From Akebia trifoliata (Eukaryota > Streptophyta > Magnoliopsida > Ranunculales > Lardizabalaceae), in NCBI GenBank assembly GCA_017979445.1, contig CM030719.1, positions 26,403,996 through 26,467,995 on the forward strand: DNA of 64,000 bases. The letters are read 5' to 3'. A program made the position numbers and the translations under genes. The notes under the pieces were generated by a model. It had not been told where the DNA came from. It was given only the letters and a program-made list of their open reading frames with translations, and did not search any database. Shown here piece by piece: positions 47,141 to 59,048 of this stretch (positions are counted from its first letter, which is position 1; each line of letters begins with the position of its first letter).

Positions 47141-47507
47141 AACCTTACTTTACCAAGTTTGTTTCTCAACAAAAGTTGTTGTTCCACAGCATTTGTTGTT
47201 ATTATTATTTTTTATTCTAAATTCTTTATGTTCTTTAATTCAATAAGTTTTAAAGTCCCATCCTTTTATATTTTATATAACATTTATTGTACAAAAAATT
47301 AAATTTATTGGTGATTTCTGAGCAAAAGATTCAATAATATTTCTATCCATAAAATCCCTACCCAAAACCTGTTCATAAAGCCCAACATAGATAGTAAAAA
47401 ACATTATCATGCAAAATCACCAAACAAGTTGATTTTTGTTTCGTGAGTACATGGTGGTTTGTTTGGCATTGGACATCACCACAGCACAAAACGTGTGCTA
47501 TATGTAG
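47141..47507. other. Gene-free spacer
   Basis: AT-rich sequence with no recognisable feature. Confidence 0.4.
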
Positions 47508-48062
47508 GGCTGTTGGTGGGTGGGTTCAGGTTGAGCTTGGTTGAACCCTTACCGAACCCTAAAATGGTAGGCTATACTTAGGCCACTCCTATACTCCTCT
47601 TGAGCTTAAGTTGGCTATCGGCCCAGCCCTGACGGGCGTGAATTGGGCACTGCTCAGGTTAATTTTTGGGTTCTATAAAAAAACTAATTCATATATTCTT
47701 CAAAATGTTTGGAGCCAACTACACATAAAATGTACTTCTAAAACACAAAGTATCAATTATTTTTATCAAAATAAGGGTCTAATATCCATCCTAATTGAGA
47801 AATGGTTAGAGATAAAAATATATTTATTATCATTATTTTATTTTATTTTTGTTATCTTTTGTTATAAAATCATACACCTATTGAAACATAAAATAAACTA
47901 GCAGGTCGGATGGGCCTGATTGGGCTTTGTAAAGCCTTAGCTTAGCCCAGATTTAACGGGTTGACGAATTTTCTAGCCCGGCCTTGCCTTTGCAGGCTCC
48001 AGCTCAAGGCACAAACACATTTTTGTTTAGATGGGCCAGGCAGGGTTAGCCCACGATCAAGC
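47508..48062. mobile_element. hAT-like MITE, degenerate
   Basis: The left end tagggctgttggtgggtggg and the right end in reverse complement ttgggtgtgaatagagcttg fit loosely the TAGGGGTGNNAA ends of hAT MITEs. Gagcttggttgaaccc-like and ccaggcagggttagccc-like subterminal words are repeated. No target duplication was found, so the limits are approximate. Confidence 0.4.
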
Positions 48063-48248
48063 TCTATTCACACCCAAGTAAAGTTGGTGTGTATCCTTTA
48101 AGTATAAAGATTTAGTTGGTCCTTGAAACTTTGTATTTTATGAAAATGGCTATGTATTTTGCAAAAATTGTGGCACCAGATTTTTTTTTTAATTATTTAA
48201 GACAATTATGAAAATTTCCACATAGCTGATTTAGAAATTATATATAGC

Positions 48249-48429
48249 ATCGTGCTGGAGTAAAATTAAAATTGACATCGATTCTCACATTGCTGATGTG
48301 TACTTGCACAAGTAGCCATAGATTCTTTTCACTCATATCTCGATGAAAAGCATTTATGATTCCTTATATACATCCACGTCAGTGATGTGAGAATCGATGT
48401 CAGTTTTAATGTTACTTCAGCATTTTCTT
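48249..48429. mobile_element. MITE family 1, copy 4 (most complete)
   Basis: The left arm gtgctggagtaaaattaaaa continues ttgacatcgattctcacat. The right arm in reverse complement reads atgctgaagtaacattaaaa then ctgacatcgattctcacat. The inverted repeats are about 50 bp. The centre carries catatctcgatgaaaagcat. It is flanked by TA-rich sequence. Confidence 0.8.
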
Positions 48430-48495
48430 ATATATATATATATATTATTTTTTTTTTCCAAAGCGGTTTTTGACATAATGACACAATTGCATAAT

Positions 48496-48810
48496 TACTT
48501 TATAGGTCTCATTCAACAGCCAACATTTTGTCCTATATTCTTTAGAAGTCTTAGAATGGGCTGATTTTTTGTGAGGGAGATCATCCTCATAAAAAATCTG
48601 CCCATCAAAAGTGATTTACGAGATGAAGAATCGTGGACGGTCAATTTTTACTGTTAATTTGTAAATTACTTTTGATGGAGATAAAAGTTTCGAAATGGGC
48701 TGATTTTTTGTGTGAACGATCTCCTACCATAATGATCATCCTCATGAAAATCAGCTCATTCCAAAACTTCTAACTCGTATAGGACAAAACGTTGACTTCC
48801 AATGTTAGTT
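48496..48810. mobile_element. Foldback MITE copy C (nested hairpins)
   Basis: The core gaatgggctgattttttgtg and aaaatcagctcattccaaaa, with a ggacggtcaa centre, is that of the elements at 6734 and 7117. The outer ends are again different: caacattttgtcctatat at the left and, in reverse complement, caacgttttgtcctatac at the right. It lies at the edge of the duplicated germin-like flank. Confidence 0.7.
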
Positions 48811-49993
48811 GCCGAGGATTGGTTTCTTATCAGGTCAAAGTCATCTGGAGGCAATCTGATAAGAATTGGATCGGATTCAAATCCTATCCAATATTCATTG
48901 GGTCAGTTCTTGTATCGAATTCTTATGGCATCTTAGTATTTGGACAAATCCAATCTTTAGGATCCATATCGGATAAATCAGATTTGATTTGATATCGAAA
49001 GTATAGATATACATCATATGTTTTAAAATAAATTGAATATATTTTCTATATCTTCACTTATTATTGAAACTGATCTCTATCAGATCAGGTCATGATTGGT
49101 GACAAACCAATATCATAAAAATATCAAATTGGATCTTCATCAGAATCTAATCCTTGATCCAAACCCTAAGTTATTGGAATGGATCGAATTTCGGTTCTAT
49201 TCCGATCCATTGACAACCCGACCCAGTCACAGTGAGGACTATAATAGTACTATAGTAGCATCCCAAGTTTCCACATGCCAATAGAAACACACATCAGGAC
49301 ACAAATGGTTTAATATCACTTTGAAGAACTCGCCACTCTACTGTCCACACTAAGGATAGGACATGGAGAAGACCAGTTTCATTTCCAATTCACATCAAGT
49401 CAGGATCAATTCCCATTCTATTTTACTCTAGGGTGCATATGATGTCGGGAAAATATGTTTTCAAGTCACATTCAATTTGTCAAGAAAATAGTCCAATTTG
49501 AAAATAAATTTTCCGGTAAAATATTTCAAATGAAAAGCATCCCATGAGAAGATATTAGAAAAGAGCTAGTTTTAGTTTTGGGGTGGGAGGAAACCTTGAA
49601 TCTAAAAATAAAAAAAAAAAGTTTGGATTTTCTCCCTCTCTCGGGAATCATTTTTCTAGGGGGACGAGTTTTCCGTAAGGGAAATTGTTCTCAAAATTAG
49701 GAATTAAGTGAACGGCAAATTACATTTTTCTCAAGAAAAATTATTTTCCCACCAATTTTCTAGTGCAATCATCAGACCCTCAGATTTAAACGGCAAAACG
49801 GAGGAAGAGGATAAAAGATAAAGCCGGCTCTCTACAAACTTATGATGAGTAAAAGAACAAACAACCAGCGTGACCGAGTCGTCCCTAAAAACTATCTTAA
49901 AATATTTACTAGAAAATCCAATAGTTTTTTCTGTAGAATTTTGATTCAAGAAACTAAGACATTGTCAATTTTCCAGGACGGCAACTTCCACTC

Positions 49994-50000
49994 TATATAG
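49994..50000 (+). promoter_or_regulatory. TATA box of germin-like copy 3
   Basis: TATATAG lies 122 bp before the start at 50116. Confidence 0.55.
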
Positions 50001-50115
50001 AGAGAGCTTCAAACCATACTTGTTTCATAACTTCAGCTCTTTGGCTCTTTAGTTTCTTTGGTTGTTGGGTATCACTTCTTATTGTTTTGTAGGAGTAAAC
50101 TGAAGGAATTTGAAG

Positions 50116-50886
50116 ATGGCAAGCAAAATTCTCTTATTGGGTCTACTAGCTTTCACTTCCACTCTTGCTTCTGCCTTTGAGCCAAGTCCCTTGCAAGATT
50201 TCTGTGTCGCAGACCTTACTAGCTCAGGTATACTATATATTCTTGTTCGTACCTCTCTCATTGTCGTTGTTGGCATTGCACATATAATGCTAAATGGTAT
50301 GTTTTTTCAATGGGTTTAACGTTTTATTATGTGTTTCTTACTTGCAGCACTTGTAAATGGTCTAGTCTGCAAGGATCCAAAGATCGTTCAAGCCAACGAT
50401 TTCTTCTTTACTGGGCTCCATATACCTGGAAACACATCGAACCCTTTGGGATCTAAGGCCACACCTGTTACTGTGGGTCAGTTACCTGGACTCAACACAT
50501 TAGGCATCTCTATGGTTCGCTTAGACTATGCACCATCGGGTCTCAACCCTCCACACACCCATCCTCGAGCCACTGAGATCTTGACAGTACTTGAAGGCTC
50601 GCTTCACGTTGGCTTCGTCACCTCCAACCCTGACAACCGTCTAATCTCCAAAGTCCTTCAGAAAGGAGATGTATTTGTCTTCCCAATAGGTCTCGTTCAT
50701 TTTGAACAAAACGTTGGAAATGGAACGGCAGTAGCCATTGTGGCCTTGAGCAGTCAGAACCCGGGTGCTATTGGTATCGCTAACACAGTGTTCGGATCCA
50801 AGGAGCCCATTGCCAGTGAAGTTCTCACCATGGCCTTCCAAGTGGATAAGACCATAGTCGATCGTCTTCAGGCACAATTCCAGTAA
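50116..50886 (+). CDS. Germin-like protein, copy 3
   Basis: Same family and role as copy 2. Exons 50116-50227 and 50348-50886, intron GT-AG, give 216 residues. The signal peptide is [20 protein letters not shown]. Cys30 and Cys45 are kept. Box 1 ([10 protein letters not shown]) and box 2 ([11 protein letters not shown]) keep all four metal ligands. Trp101 of copy 2 is Ser here (YAPSGLN). An AATAAA poly(A) signal lies at 50945-50950. No damage is seen; with copy 2 it forms an intact direct pair about 5 kb apart. Confidence 0.93.
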
Positions 50887-50944
50887 GTGTTTGTAAGAGT
50901 AAGTGTTAGTGATAGGATGTGTCTGTTTGCGCACAAATGAGTTT

Positions 50945-50950
50945 AATAAA
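50945..50950 (+). terminator. Poly(A) signal of germin-like copy 3
   Basis: AATAAA lies 59 bp after the stop codon. Confidence 0.5.
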
Positions 50951-52589
50951 TGTACCCTTTTCATTTTTCGTCTCCGAAAAAGGTCTCTGGATGAGGAAGA
51001 AGATCCCTCTTGAGACCAAATCCAACTTTTCTCCCATTTTATTGGCTCTATATCCTTATTTTGTGTGCTAGAATATAATTACATGAATTGGGGTATTACA
51101 AGAATAAGTTGGTGTGCCAATATCATCTCATAAGAAGTATATTTCTTGATATGGTTAAAATCTTCTCATTAATTCCAACTAACACTCAACTCCAAATGGT
51201 CTTGTTCTGATTATCATCACAGCTAGTCCAAATTGAAATTATAATCGCACAATACACAAAGGAAAAAAGTAGAGAGGATACAGTCGTTTTGAAAGGAAAA
51301 AAACAGAAGCGTAATAGTACGGTGTGCACAAAGGAAGCATATATCCATGTACTTAACACCTTCCCGATGCGACTGATTCAGAAGAGAAGAGGTACTTCAC
51401 TCGTGAAAGAACCAGATCATGTGTGGGATCATAAGGATGGTCCTTTGAAGGAATCTCCAAAATTGCAGGAACTGGCTTGTTGTAGCTATCAACTAGGAAC
51501 CTTACCATGTTCGCCACCTGAAAATGTGAAACTTATCTTTATGAAACAATACCTTCAATTTGATCAAAAGACTCGAACAAAGAGAAACAAATGAAGATAC
51601 TAAGCGCTACCTTTTGTAGAGGCACATTAAGATGAAAAAGTAAAAAAGCAATTAAGTATCATATGTGGTTTTTTTTTTTTTTTCTCGGCAAGGCAAGCAA
51701 GGGTTGGTTAGTAGTTAACATGGTACAACAATTCCTTTTTATTTTTTATTTTTATTGTTAAAGATAATTTTATTGATAAGGAAAAGAAAATAAAGGGGTT
51801 CGAGGGACCAACCCAAAACAACAGAGAAAGAAAGAAATACCAACAGAAAACCTCAAACAACAACTACTCACCTTGCCAACCTAGGTTGTGGTGGGATCAA
51901 CACTCCACACACCTTGCCAACCTAAGTACACACCTTCAGATGAGTTTTATATGTTATGCACATTAAAGCCATCGTTAGAACATCGATTTGAAGGAAAACT
52001 TTGGGTAACATTCCTAATTAGTTAAACGATAGCTAAATTCTTAAATGCATGCTCGCACTGAATGGAAAAAAGATATAAATAAATAAAAGTATAATTCTCA
52101 AAATAAAAATGAAAAAAGAGAAGCTTACATATTGGTTAATCAACACAATAGCAATGTCCTCCTTGGTGGTGAACTCTTTGAATGCATCTTCAATTGCCTT
52201 AACGGTAATCTCCAAATGGAAAGTGAAGAATCATTAGTTATCAAAGGTGTTATAGGTGAACTATGGATTCACATAAAAATCATCACCATCATTGACGTCT
52301 TATCCTAAAAATTTGGGGTCAGCCAAACAAATGGCTTTTCTCCATTAAAATTTTCCCAAAGCCCCATCTTATGTTATCGAAAGAGAACTCATATTTGCTT
52401 TCCCTATCTCAACCTACATTTTGTTAAGTCTGCCTCTCGCTCTTTTAGATATTCATTCTAACTGGTACTGTAATTAGCCTTCGATAAGGTATTCCTACAT
52501 TTTCTCAAATGTATTCATTTCTAATTCTATTTTTCTTAGTATTAAAAATTAAACACTAGTTTATTGCATTTCCGGGGAGACATATTAAA

Positions 52590-52770
52590 AGAATTCATAA
52601 GGGGGTGTTCTTTGAAGATTTTTTTGATTAGATGGGAGTGGGTTTATAGTTTTTTCCCTGGTGTAGTGTTACTTGTTCTTGTTTGGTATCTTGTATTTGG
52701 GTTGGTCTTCGCGACCGTCCTCCCTTCAGGGTTTTCCAATATAATTTTCCTCATCATAAAAAAAATCTGG
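52590..52770 (+). mobile_element. LINE 3'-end tail
   Basis: T/G-rich sequence ending cctcatcataaaaaaaatct resembles the 3' ends of plant LINEs, as at 47045-47130. It is a short, 5'-truncated fragment in the V-ATPase intron. Confidence 0.45.
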
Positions 52771-52999
52771 TGACTCAGCATGCCTGGCACTAACTTGTGA
52801 TCATTTCAGTCTTAGCCAAGTCAAATGCCAAAAGTGATAATTTGATCCTTGGAAACAAGCAGGAAAAATCTACTCAAGTGAGCTACAATTAAACAAATAT
52901 AAAATATTTCTTTAAAGTATATTTGTATTTCTTTTTTTTGATAACCAAGTATATTTGTATTTCAGAAGAACACAAATCACTACAGTAAAATAGGGCTAT

Positions 53000-53190
53000 A
53001 GCGACGGTCGTGACCGTCGTTATAGTGAAAAATACCGTAGCAAAAACATGTACCGACGGCCCGGTAGTTGTTGCGCTAGTGCAGGACTTATAGTGACAGC
53101 CGATGTTGGCCGTCGCTATAGGGTATCGTTTTAAAAAAAAATGGTTTACTCTTTAGCTACGCTTTTGGCTTTTGGCCGTCGCTGTAAAGG
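53000..53190. repeat. CACTA left subterminal repeats
   Basis: Variants of ctatagcgacgg or its reverse complement ccgtcgctatag occur at about 53003, 53023 (inverted), 53112 and 53177 (ccgtcgctgtaa). Such subterminal arrays bind the CACTA transposase in known elements. Confidence 0.7.
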
Positions 53191-53407
53191 TTTTTGAAGA
53201 AAAAAAAAATTTATTTTACACCAACCCCCTCATGTATTGCAGAATATTGGAAATACCCCTAATGTTTTGAAATTGATGACCATGACCCCAATTACCAATA
53301 TGAAAAGACCCAAATGCCCCACTCTACTAGAGTTCATTGTGTTACTATTACCAGATTATGATACAAGATGAGCTACTAGTTTTACTTTTACATTACAAAA
53401 ATTATAA

Positions 53408-53647
<240 letters not shown>

Positions 53648-54039
53648 TCATAGTCAAGTTGATTCATGCATATAAATTAAATTCAAGGTTTATACTAAAG
53701 CACATTAAATCAGTTTATACCAAAGGTTTCGGATTCACAATTTATAGCAATATTTATATGGATGATCCACAATTGTAGCTCCTTGCAAAGTTGTAATTCA
53801 AATGCAATGAACAAACATAGATATTGAGATAGGACTGCAAATTCACGAAGATATGGGCACATTAAAGATCAATATAAAGTAATGTTAAAAGCTTGCAATG
53901 TAACTGGACAAGTTAGTAGGTATATGTATGCTCCATCAATTCAGTAGACATCCACCTTTCCCACCAAAGTAATTCAATTTCTCCCCAATACACATCAATT
54001 TCATTGTTTCATAATCAAGAGTTTAGATTGGAAACTTAC

Positions 54040-54115
54040 AATGAGTAAGACAACAGTTTCAAGGGCATGAGCCTCTTTGAATGTTACATAAGCAATGCAA
54101 GCATATTCTCCAGAT
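54040..54115 (-). pseudogene. Captured fragment: RRM exon of a BPA1-like protein
   Basis: A 76-nt exon bounded by an acceptor (aaacag) and a donor (GTAAGT) on the minus strand. It encodes SGEYACIAYVTFKEAHALET then VVLLI. This matches the second half of the RNA-recognition motif of plant BPA1-type proteins (binding partner of ACD11; usual form AYVTFKD..ALETAVLLSGA). No neighbouring exon of that gene is seen. Confidence 0.7.
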
Positions 54116-54173
54116 CTGTTTATAACAAAAGGAATTCACCCGTCATGAAAAAATACAATTACACACAACGCAT

Positions 54174-54266
54174 TTTTTTTTATGGGTAAGCTGGACTTGA
54201 ACCCATGACCTCAAAGTTTTTTTGCAATGCGTCAAACCAACTGAGCAATGGGTCTAAGCCCGCAGA
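54174..54266 (-). repeat. tRNA-derived SINE inside the CACTA element
   Basis: On the minus strand: ttgctcagttggtttgacgc (A-box) then ggtcatgggttcaagtcc (B-box) and an A-tail represented by tttttttttt on the plus strand. It is a compact SINE of about 90 bp; a tRNA gene is excluded by the missing stems. Confidence 0.6.
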
Positions 54267-54473
54267 CACAACATACATTGGAAATGGTATAAAAGAAAGT
54301 GTTTGGTAGTGTTCAAATTTGCATTGCTCCTTTACAACAACCCATTTTGATAGTGAAAATTTAATGGAGGAACCATAAATTTACAAGGCTAAACTAGTTG
54401 ATCTTCTCATAAATTTACATATTAAGCTCATAACACTAAAAATTGTGACAAAAAATTGAGATAACAAGCTTAC

Positions 54474-54583
54474 CTCCTCATGTGGAGGAGTTGAGAGTAA
54501 CCAAATCATACTTCCAATGCATCCTACTGTTGTGAGTAACCAGCAGCCGAAGCTATCAGAGTACAACATAAGATGAGATAAAC
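54474..54583 (-). pseudogene. Captured fragment: Bax inhibitor-1 exon
   Basis: A 110-nt exon on the minus strand with acceptor (cttgcag) and donor (GTAAGC). It encodes VYLILCCTLIASAAGY, then in another frame LLTTVGCIGSMIWLLSTPPH and EE. Both parts match plant Bax inhibitor-1, an ER membrane cell-death suppressor, whose protein here has VYLTLCCALVASA.GAYLH followed by GG-LTTIGCIG-MIWLLS. About ten residues between them are deleted with a frame change. Other BI-1 exons are not seen. Confidence 0.8.
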
Positions 54584-54952
54584 CTGCAAGAATCGAAACT
54601 AATTAGATACAAAGTCCCCAAATTAGGTTCCAAAGCACATTAATTAGAACTTGAACAGATTTGGGAAAGAAAAAAGTGAAAATCACATAGATTAATCAGA
54701 TCTAATTAAAGCGATATACAAATTAATCAAAAGCAAGATTTCAAGATTCTGATTGAAACAAAGATCTGAAATACTGATTCTGATTGAGCCTGTCACGTCA
54801 AATAAGTTGATTGAGTTGCCACGTGCCTAAGTCAGATTATCAACACTCTCCTTTTAGAGACAAGATCTAGAACGGCATCCTGTTCCTATAGCATAAGAAC
54901 AGTGTCTACGTGGCCTGTTTTGGTAGAAGTTTTAATACATTGGACACCTTAC

Positions 54953-55008
54953 CAAGCCTTTTTTGGAAGCAGGTCTTCCCCCATTGTGATAAAGCTTAAT
55001 TGTTCCAT
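54953..55008 (-). other. Exon-like block, unidentified
   Basis: A 56-nt segment with a good acceptor (gtttttcag) and donor (GTAAGG) on the minus strand. Two frames are open: GTIKLYHNGGRPASKKGL and MEQLSFITMGEDLLPKKAW. I cannot assign it to a family. It may be another captured exon. Confidence 0.35.
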
Positions 55009-56786
55009 CTGAAAAACAACATCACCTTACTAAAATTTCAAACAGAAAAACAAAATGGGATATGACCATGTCAACCATAGTGTTTTTAATGCTCACAAAT
55101 ACTGGTTCAAAGCCAGATAGTTCTTTGAAAGTGTTCTCTTTTATCATAATTGTAAACTTGCATTATACATAGCAAAGACCTTTGTCAACATCAACCTTTC
55201 ATTTTACAATTGATTATCTGACTTGATAAATTTATACTAAAGAAGGTGAGAAAAATGCTTACAAATTGAACTGAATTAGGGAAAAAAAAAACAAGAGATT
55301 GATATAACGTTATGTGCATCAAAAACAGAAACAAGGAAAGGCAACCAAACAACAACTACCCAGAAAGAACAATCCAAATACACAGTTCTATTACACAGTC
55401 AAAGAAGACCACTTTTGACTTCTCGAACATTTTGCTTCAAAGGCATAACGAACCAAAGACAACAAATCCAACCCATATTAGATATGATAGAAATCGATTT
55501 AAAAAAGATGAGAAATCGACAAATTTAAGAAAGATTGGCCGGGGGGGGGGGGGTAGGTTCAGCAATGTTTGTAAGAGAAATACCACCTAATGAGACCTTT
55601 GCTACTTCTTCTTTTTTTGGGGGTTGAATAGGTAAAATCCCACATCGGATGTTAAGTCTTGTGTCTCCATATTTTCTTTCAATCACTTTGATCTTCCTCT
55701 TGCTTTTAGAATCCCCGACTTGTATGTTCCTCATCACTAGTGTTGTCCTTTATCTTCGTAACATGACCAAGTGTCAAGCCATCTCAATCGACTCTCCCAG
55801 GGATGAAGCTAGTAAGGAGCTGGTGGGGGCAATTGCCCCCACAGAACTTTGAGACATTTCTATATTTTCAACTAATTATAGAACTTTGAGACACTTCTAT
55901 ATTTTCAACTAATCCATATTCATCTTCTTTCACCTTTGGGTCCAACTCTAGGTTTTAAGGAAAGGGTTTTGCCCCCTTAAAAGGCTAATGCCTTATTCCA
56001 AGAGATGTTGAAACTTACACCTTAGGCTAATGGATGTTGCAGAGTAGTGTCCAGAAGTATAGGTAGATGATAAAAAGCTCTAAAAAATAATTTATTAGAA
56101 ATCAGCAGCGCTAACTCCAAAAAGGTGAAAGAAGATGGTCTGGTCTGTGCAAGTAATTGATATATGAATCCCTCTGATTGTATAACAAGAGCACTGCAAT
56201 TTGAAATGAGATCCTTATGAACCTCCATTGTAATATTTTGGTTCCTGCAAAGGTAATGTTGCAACAGACGTTTAGTCTGAACATCTCAGTTTTCCCCAAA
56301 CAATTTTCTGAGATAGCAGAGGAAAACAACCAAGTGCAATTGAAAATAAAAATAAAAATCACTCCACTCTGTTAACACAATTCTAAATAGATTCATCAGT
56401 AGGAAAATGTCAACTATTTCAAGACAAGCCAAAAGATGTCAATATTTTGTTCCAGTCTCCATTCCATAAAAACCTTTCAACCATTGAATTCACTTGTGTG
56501 AATGAAAAAAGCCATAATAGATGTGTTTAGAATACAAATGAAAGAGTGGGCTAACAGGAAAAGCAAGAAAAATGTAAAACTGATAATTGACAAATGTATT
56601 TATGCTACAAAATGCAAGTGGAATTATGAATTATTCTTACCACACACAGCCTTCAGGGTTGGACAGCCTGTGACAACCAGAAATAAATACTCACAGATAG
56701 TGTGCAAGCCTATATAATTGAGAGGTGTACAGTAGTATAGGAATGTATAATAAAAAAAGGCTTTTTTATGAAAGAAAACTACTCAC
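55009..56786. other. CACTA interior without recognised gene
   Basis: AT-rich sequence. A G-run of about 11 lies at about 55542. The word tcccacatcgga near 55639 is common in plant retrotransposons. A gggggcaattgcccccac palindrome lies at about 55827, with a 40-bp near-duplicate (gaactttgagacatttctat) at 55845 and 55881. No coding sequence is assigned. Confidence 0.4.
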
Positions 56787-56905
56787 AGAGTCAAGGCAGC
56801 AATAAGGTCATTGTAGGTGAAGCTTAATCCGGCATTGCATTTGGTGAGATTCCCAGTAGCATTTGGCATCAGCCCCAATGGCAACGACATCGGTTCCTAC
56901 AACTC
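56787..56905 (-). other. Exon-like block, unidentified
   Basis: A 119-nt minus-strand segment with a good acceptor (atttttcag) and donor (GTGAGT). The frame starts GVVGTDVVAIGADAKCYW and, after a shift, reads PNATGNLTKCNAGLSFTYND then LIAALTL. It looks like a frameshifted protein exon, but I do not recognise the family. Confidence 0.4.
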
Positions 56906-57278
56906 CTGAAAAATTATATCATAGGACACATGTTATCTAAATGCCTATGCAATTTAAATGCCAAGATATATATAATACATCTTTATATTATATCACAGGA
57001 CACATGCTATCCAACAACTAGTTCAGCATACAATTATAAAATTAGAACCAATTCTACATTCCATCTCAAGCTTTGCCAAGATGTTGATTAGATCCAAGAT
57101 TTTAAACCTTAATTGGAAAATTCTTTTGAAATCTTTGAAAATTGGCAGAAAGCAATAAAGACAATAAGAAATTCCTTGAGGCAAACATGATCTATCCCAT
57201 AGTATTATAACTTCTGAAAAGAAATTCCTAGCTACAACATTCAAAATAAGATAAACCATGTCAAGTGAAAGAGCATAC

Positions 57279-57390
57279 AATCACGCATTGCTTGCATTTC
57301 AGATTTGAGCAGTTCCTCTTCTGCATAGAATGCATTACTGTGAACATTATTGTTCCCTGGTTCTTCAACTTGAACATTCAACTCAACCAC
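57279..57390 (-). other. Exon-like block, unidentified
   Basis: A 112-nt minus-strand segment with acceptor (tctatag) and donor (GTATGC). It encodes [20 protein letters not shown] then [17 protein letters not shown], acidic and probably helical. The family is not recognised. Its phase does not join the block at 56787-56905 without creating a stop. Confidence 0.4.
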
Positions 57391-58478
57391 CTATAGAAAT
57401 AGACAATGCAAAACTATTAATATCATTTTAATAATGATAATGGCTCACATATGGCACTACTTCATTTTACAACGAACTACTTGTCTTGACCAACGTAATT
57501 CTGCCTGCAATAAATACAAGATTTGGCCTAACCTTGACCAACGTAATTCTACCTGGCTGAGTTTCTTTTTGTCTAAATTTCTTCAAACAATCTATCAAAG
57601 GAAAAAAAGATTTAAAAATTTCTATAAAGAGACCGAATGAACCATCTAAAATAACCTCACTTAATATCAGAATTACAAATGATTCACATGTAATGTCTAA
57701 AATAACCATATAAAATAACCATACTTAATATGAGTTTCTTTTTTCAACTTATCAAAGTTGAAAGTCAGACCGAATGTGTTTTAAAAACAGAACCGAACAT
57801 TGGACCAAAAGATTATCAAATTGATTAGTTCACAGGAAAACCGTGGTTCAATTTTGTTAAACAGATTTACTGTACTTAAAAATTAAAAATATTTATACTT
57901 TTTTCCTACAATTATCTTCCTTAAATTTCATTAAAGGGTAATATTACAAAAATAGAAGACTTAAGAATCAAATCCATGGTTCAATTCAGATTCGATTTCA
58001 CGTGTAAATCGAAACCTACATAAAACATTGGGTAGGGTCTACCTCAAACATATTGTTGAGAGAAGTACGATCAATGAATGATAACTAGGAGCTTTATTAT
58101 TGCTGATGAAGAACATAAAGATCTTCAATAGTTTTGAATGTTTTCTAATCTATTTTCATGAAATTGGTGTAAGAATTCAAAAAAAAAATTCAGAAATCAT
58201 GAGTAATTGACTCTTACGAATAGAATCTTTTCAAATCCAACTTATTATTCCACATGCAGAATATGTATAAAAGAGTAATTACAAATCGAACCAAATTTTC
58301 TGAATTTAAATCGAACCAAATTTTTGAAATTGGGATTTAGGATTGAAATCGAACCAAAATTGAATCAAAGCTGTAGAAATTAGGATTATACAGCAAAATC
58401 AACAAAATATCAACAAAAATCCGGGGTTTAGGGATCGATTGGACATAAAAATTAACAAAAATATGTAGCAAAACATAC

Positions 58479-59000
58479 CTTAATTTTCGGGAGGCCGAGA
58501 TCAGATCGGATCTGATTAGATTGAACCCTCACGCGTTTGAGAGATCAAGATAGAGAGAGATCGACAGCGAGGCAGAGAAGTTCTATGTCGAATAAATCCT
58601 TAATTTGAAGATCAACGGAGAAAGAGTGTTCGAGTTTCAGCGGCTTGAGATCTTCGAGCTTGTGATCTTCGAGCTTGAGATCTGTTTCAAACGAGATCTT
58701 CAAGTATGAGACAGAGGCTTCGAGTTTTAGCAGAGATGAGAGAGAGAGAGAGATTGTTCGAGTTTCAGCGGAGATGAGAGAGAGACAGAGATGAGAGAGA
58801 GAGAGTGTTTGAGTTTCAGCGGAGATGAGAGAGAGATGGAGATGAGAGCTAGAGTGTTAGAGTTTCAGCAAAGATGAGAGAGAGACTTCGAGCGGAGATG
58901 CGAGAGAGACGGAGATGAAAGAGATAGAGTTTTCGAGTTTCAACGGATCGGAGATGAGAGAGGCGGAGAGTGTTCGAGTGTTTGAGGAAGAGAGCTCGAG
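58479..59000 (-). other. CACTA right subterminal, GA-rich, with possible leader exon
   Basis: On the minus strand this is a CT-rich leader-like stretch made of repeated ctcatctccgctgaaactcg-type units (58540-58990), followed by ATTAAG/GTATGT, a good donor with its exon end at 58479. It could be the first, non-coding exon of a transcript starting at the right end of the element. Transcription is not shown by the sequence. Confidence 0.4.
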
Positions 59001-59048
59001 TTTCAGTCAATAAAATCTTTGTTATAGCCCACTTTTCTTGTAGTGAAT

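Noticed and set aside
56787..57390. Joining the two unassigned exon-like blocks into one gene
   Set aside because: The 112-nt block ends in a phase that gives a TGA stop with the next block.
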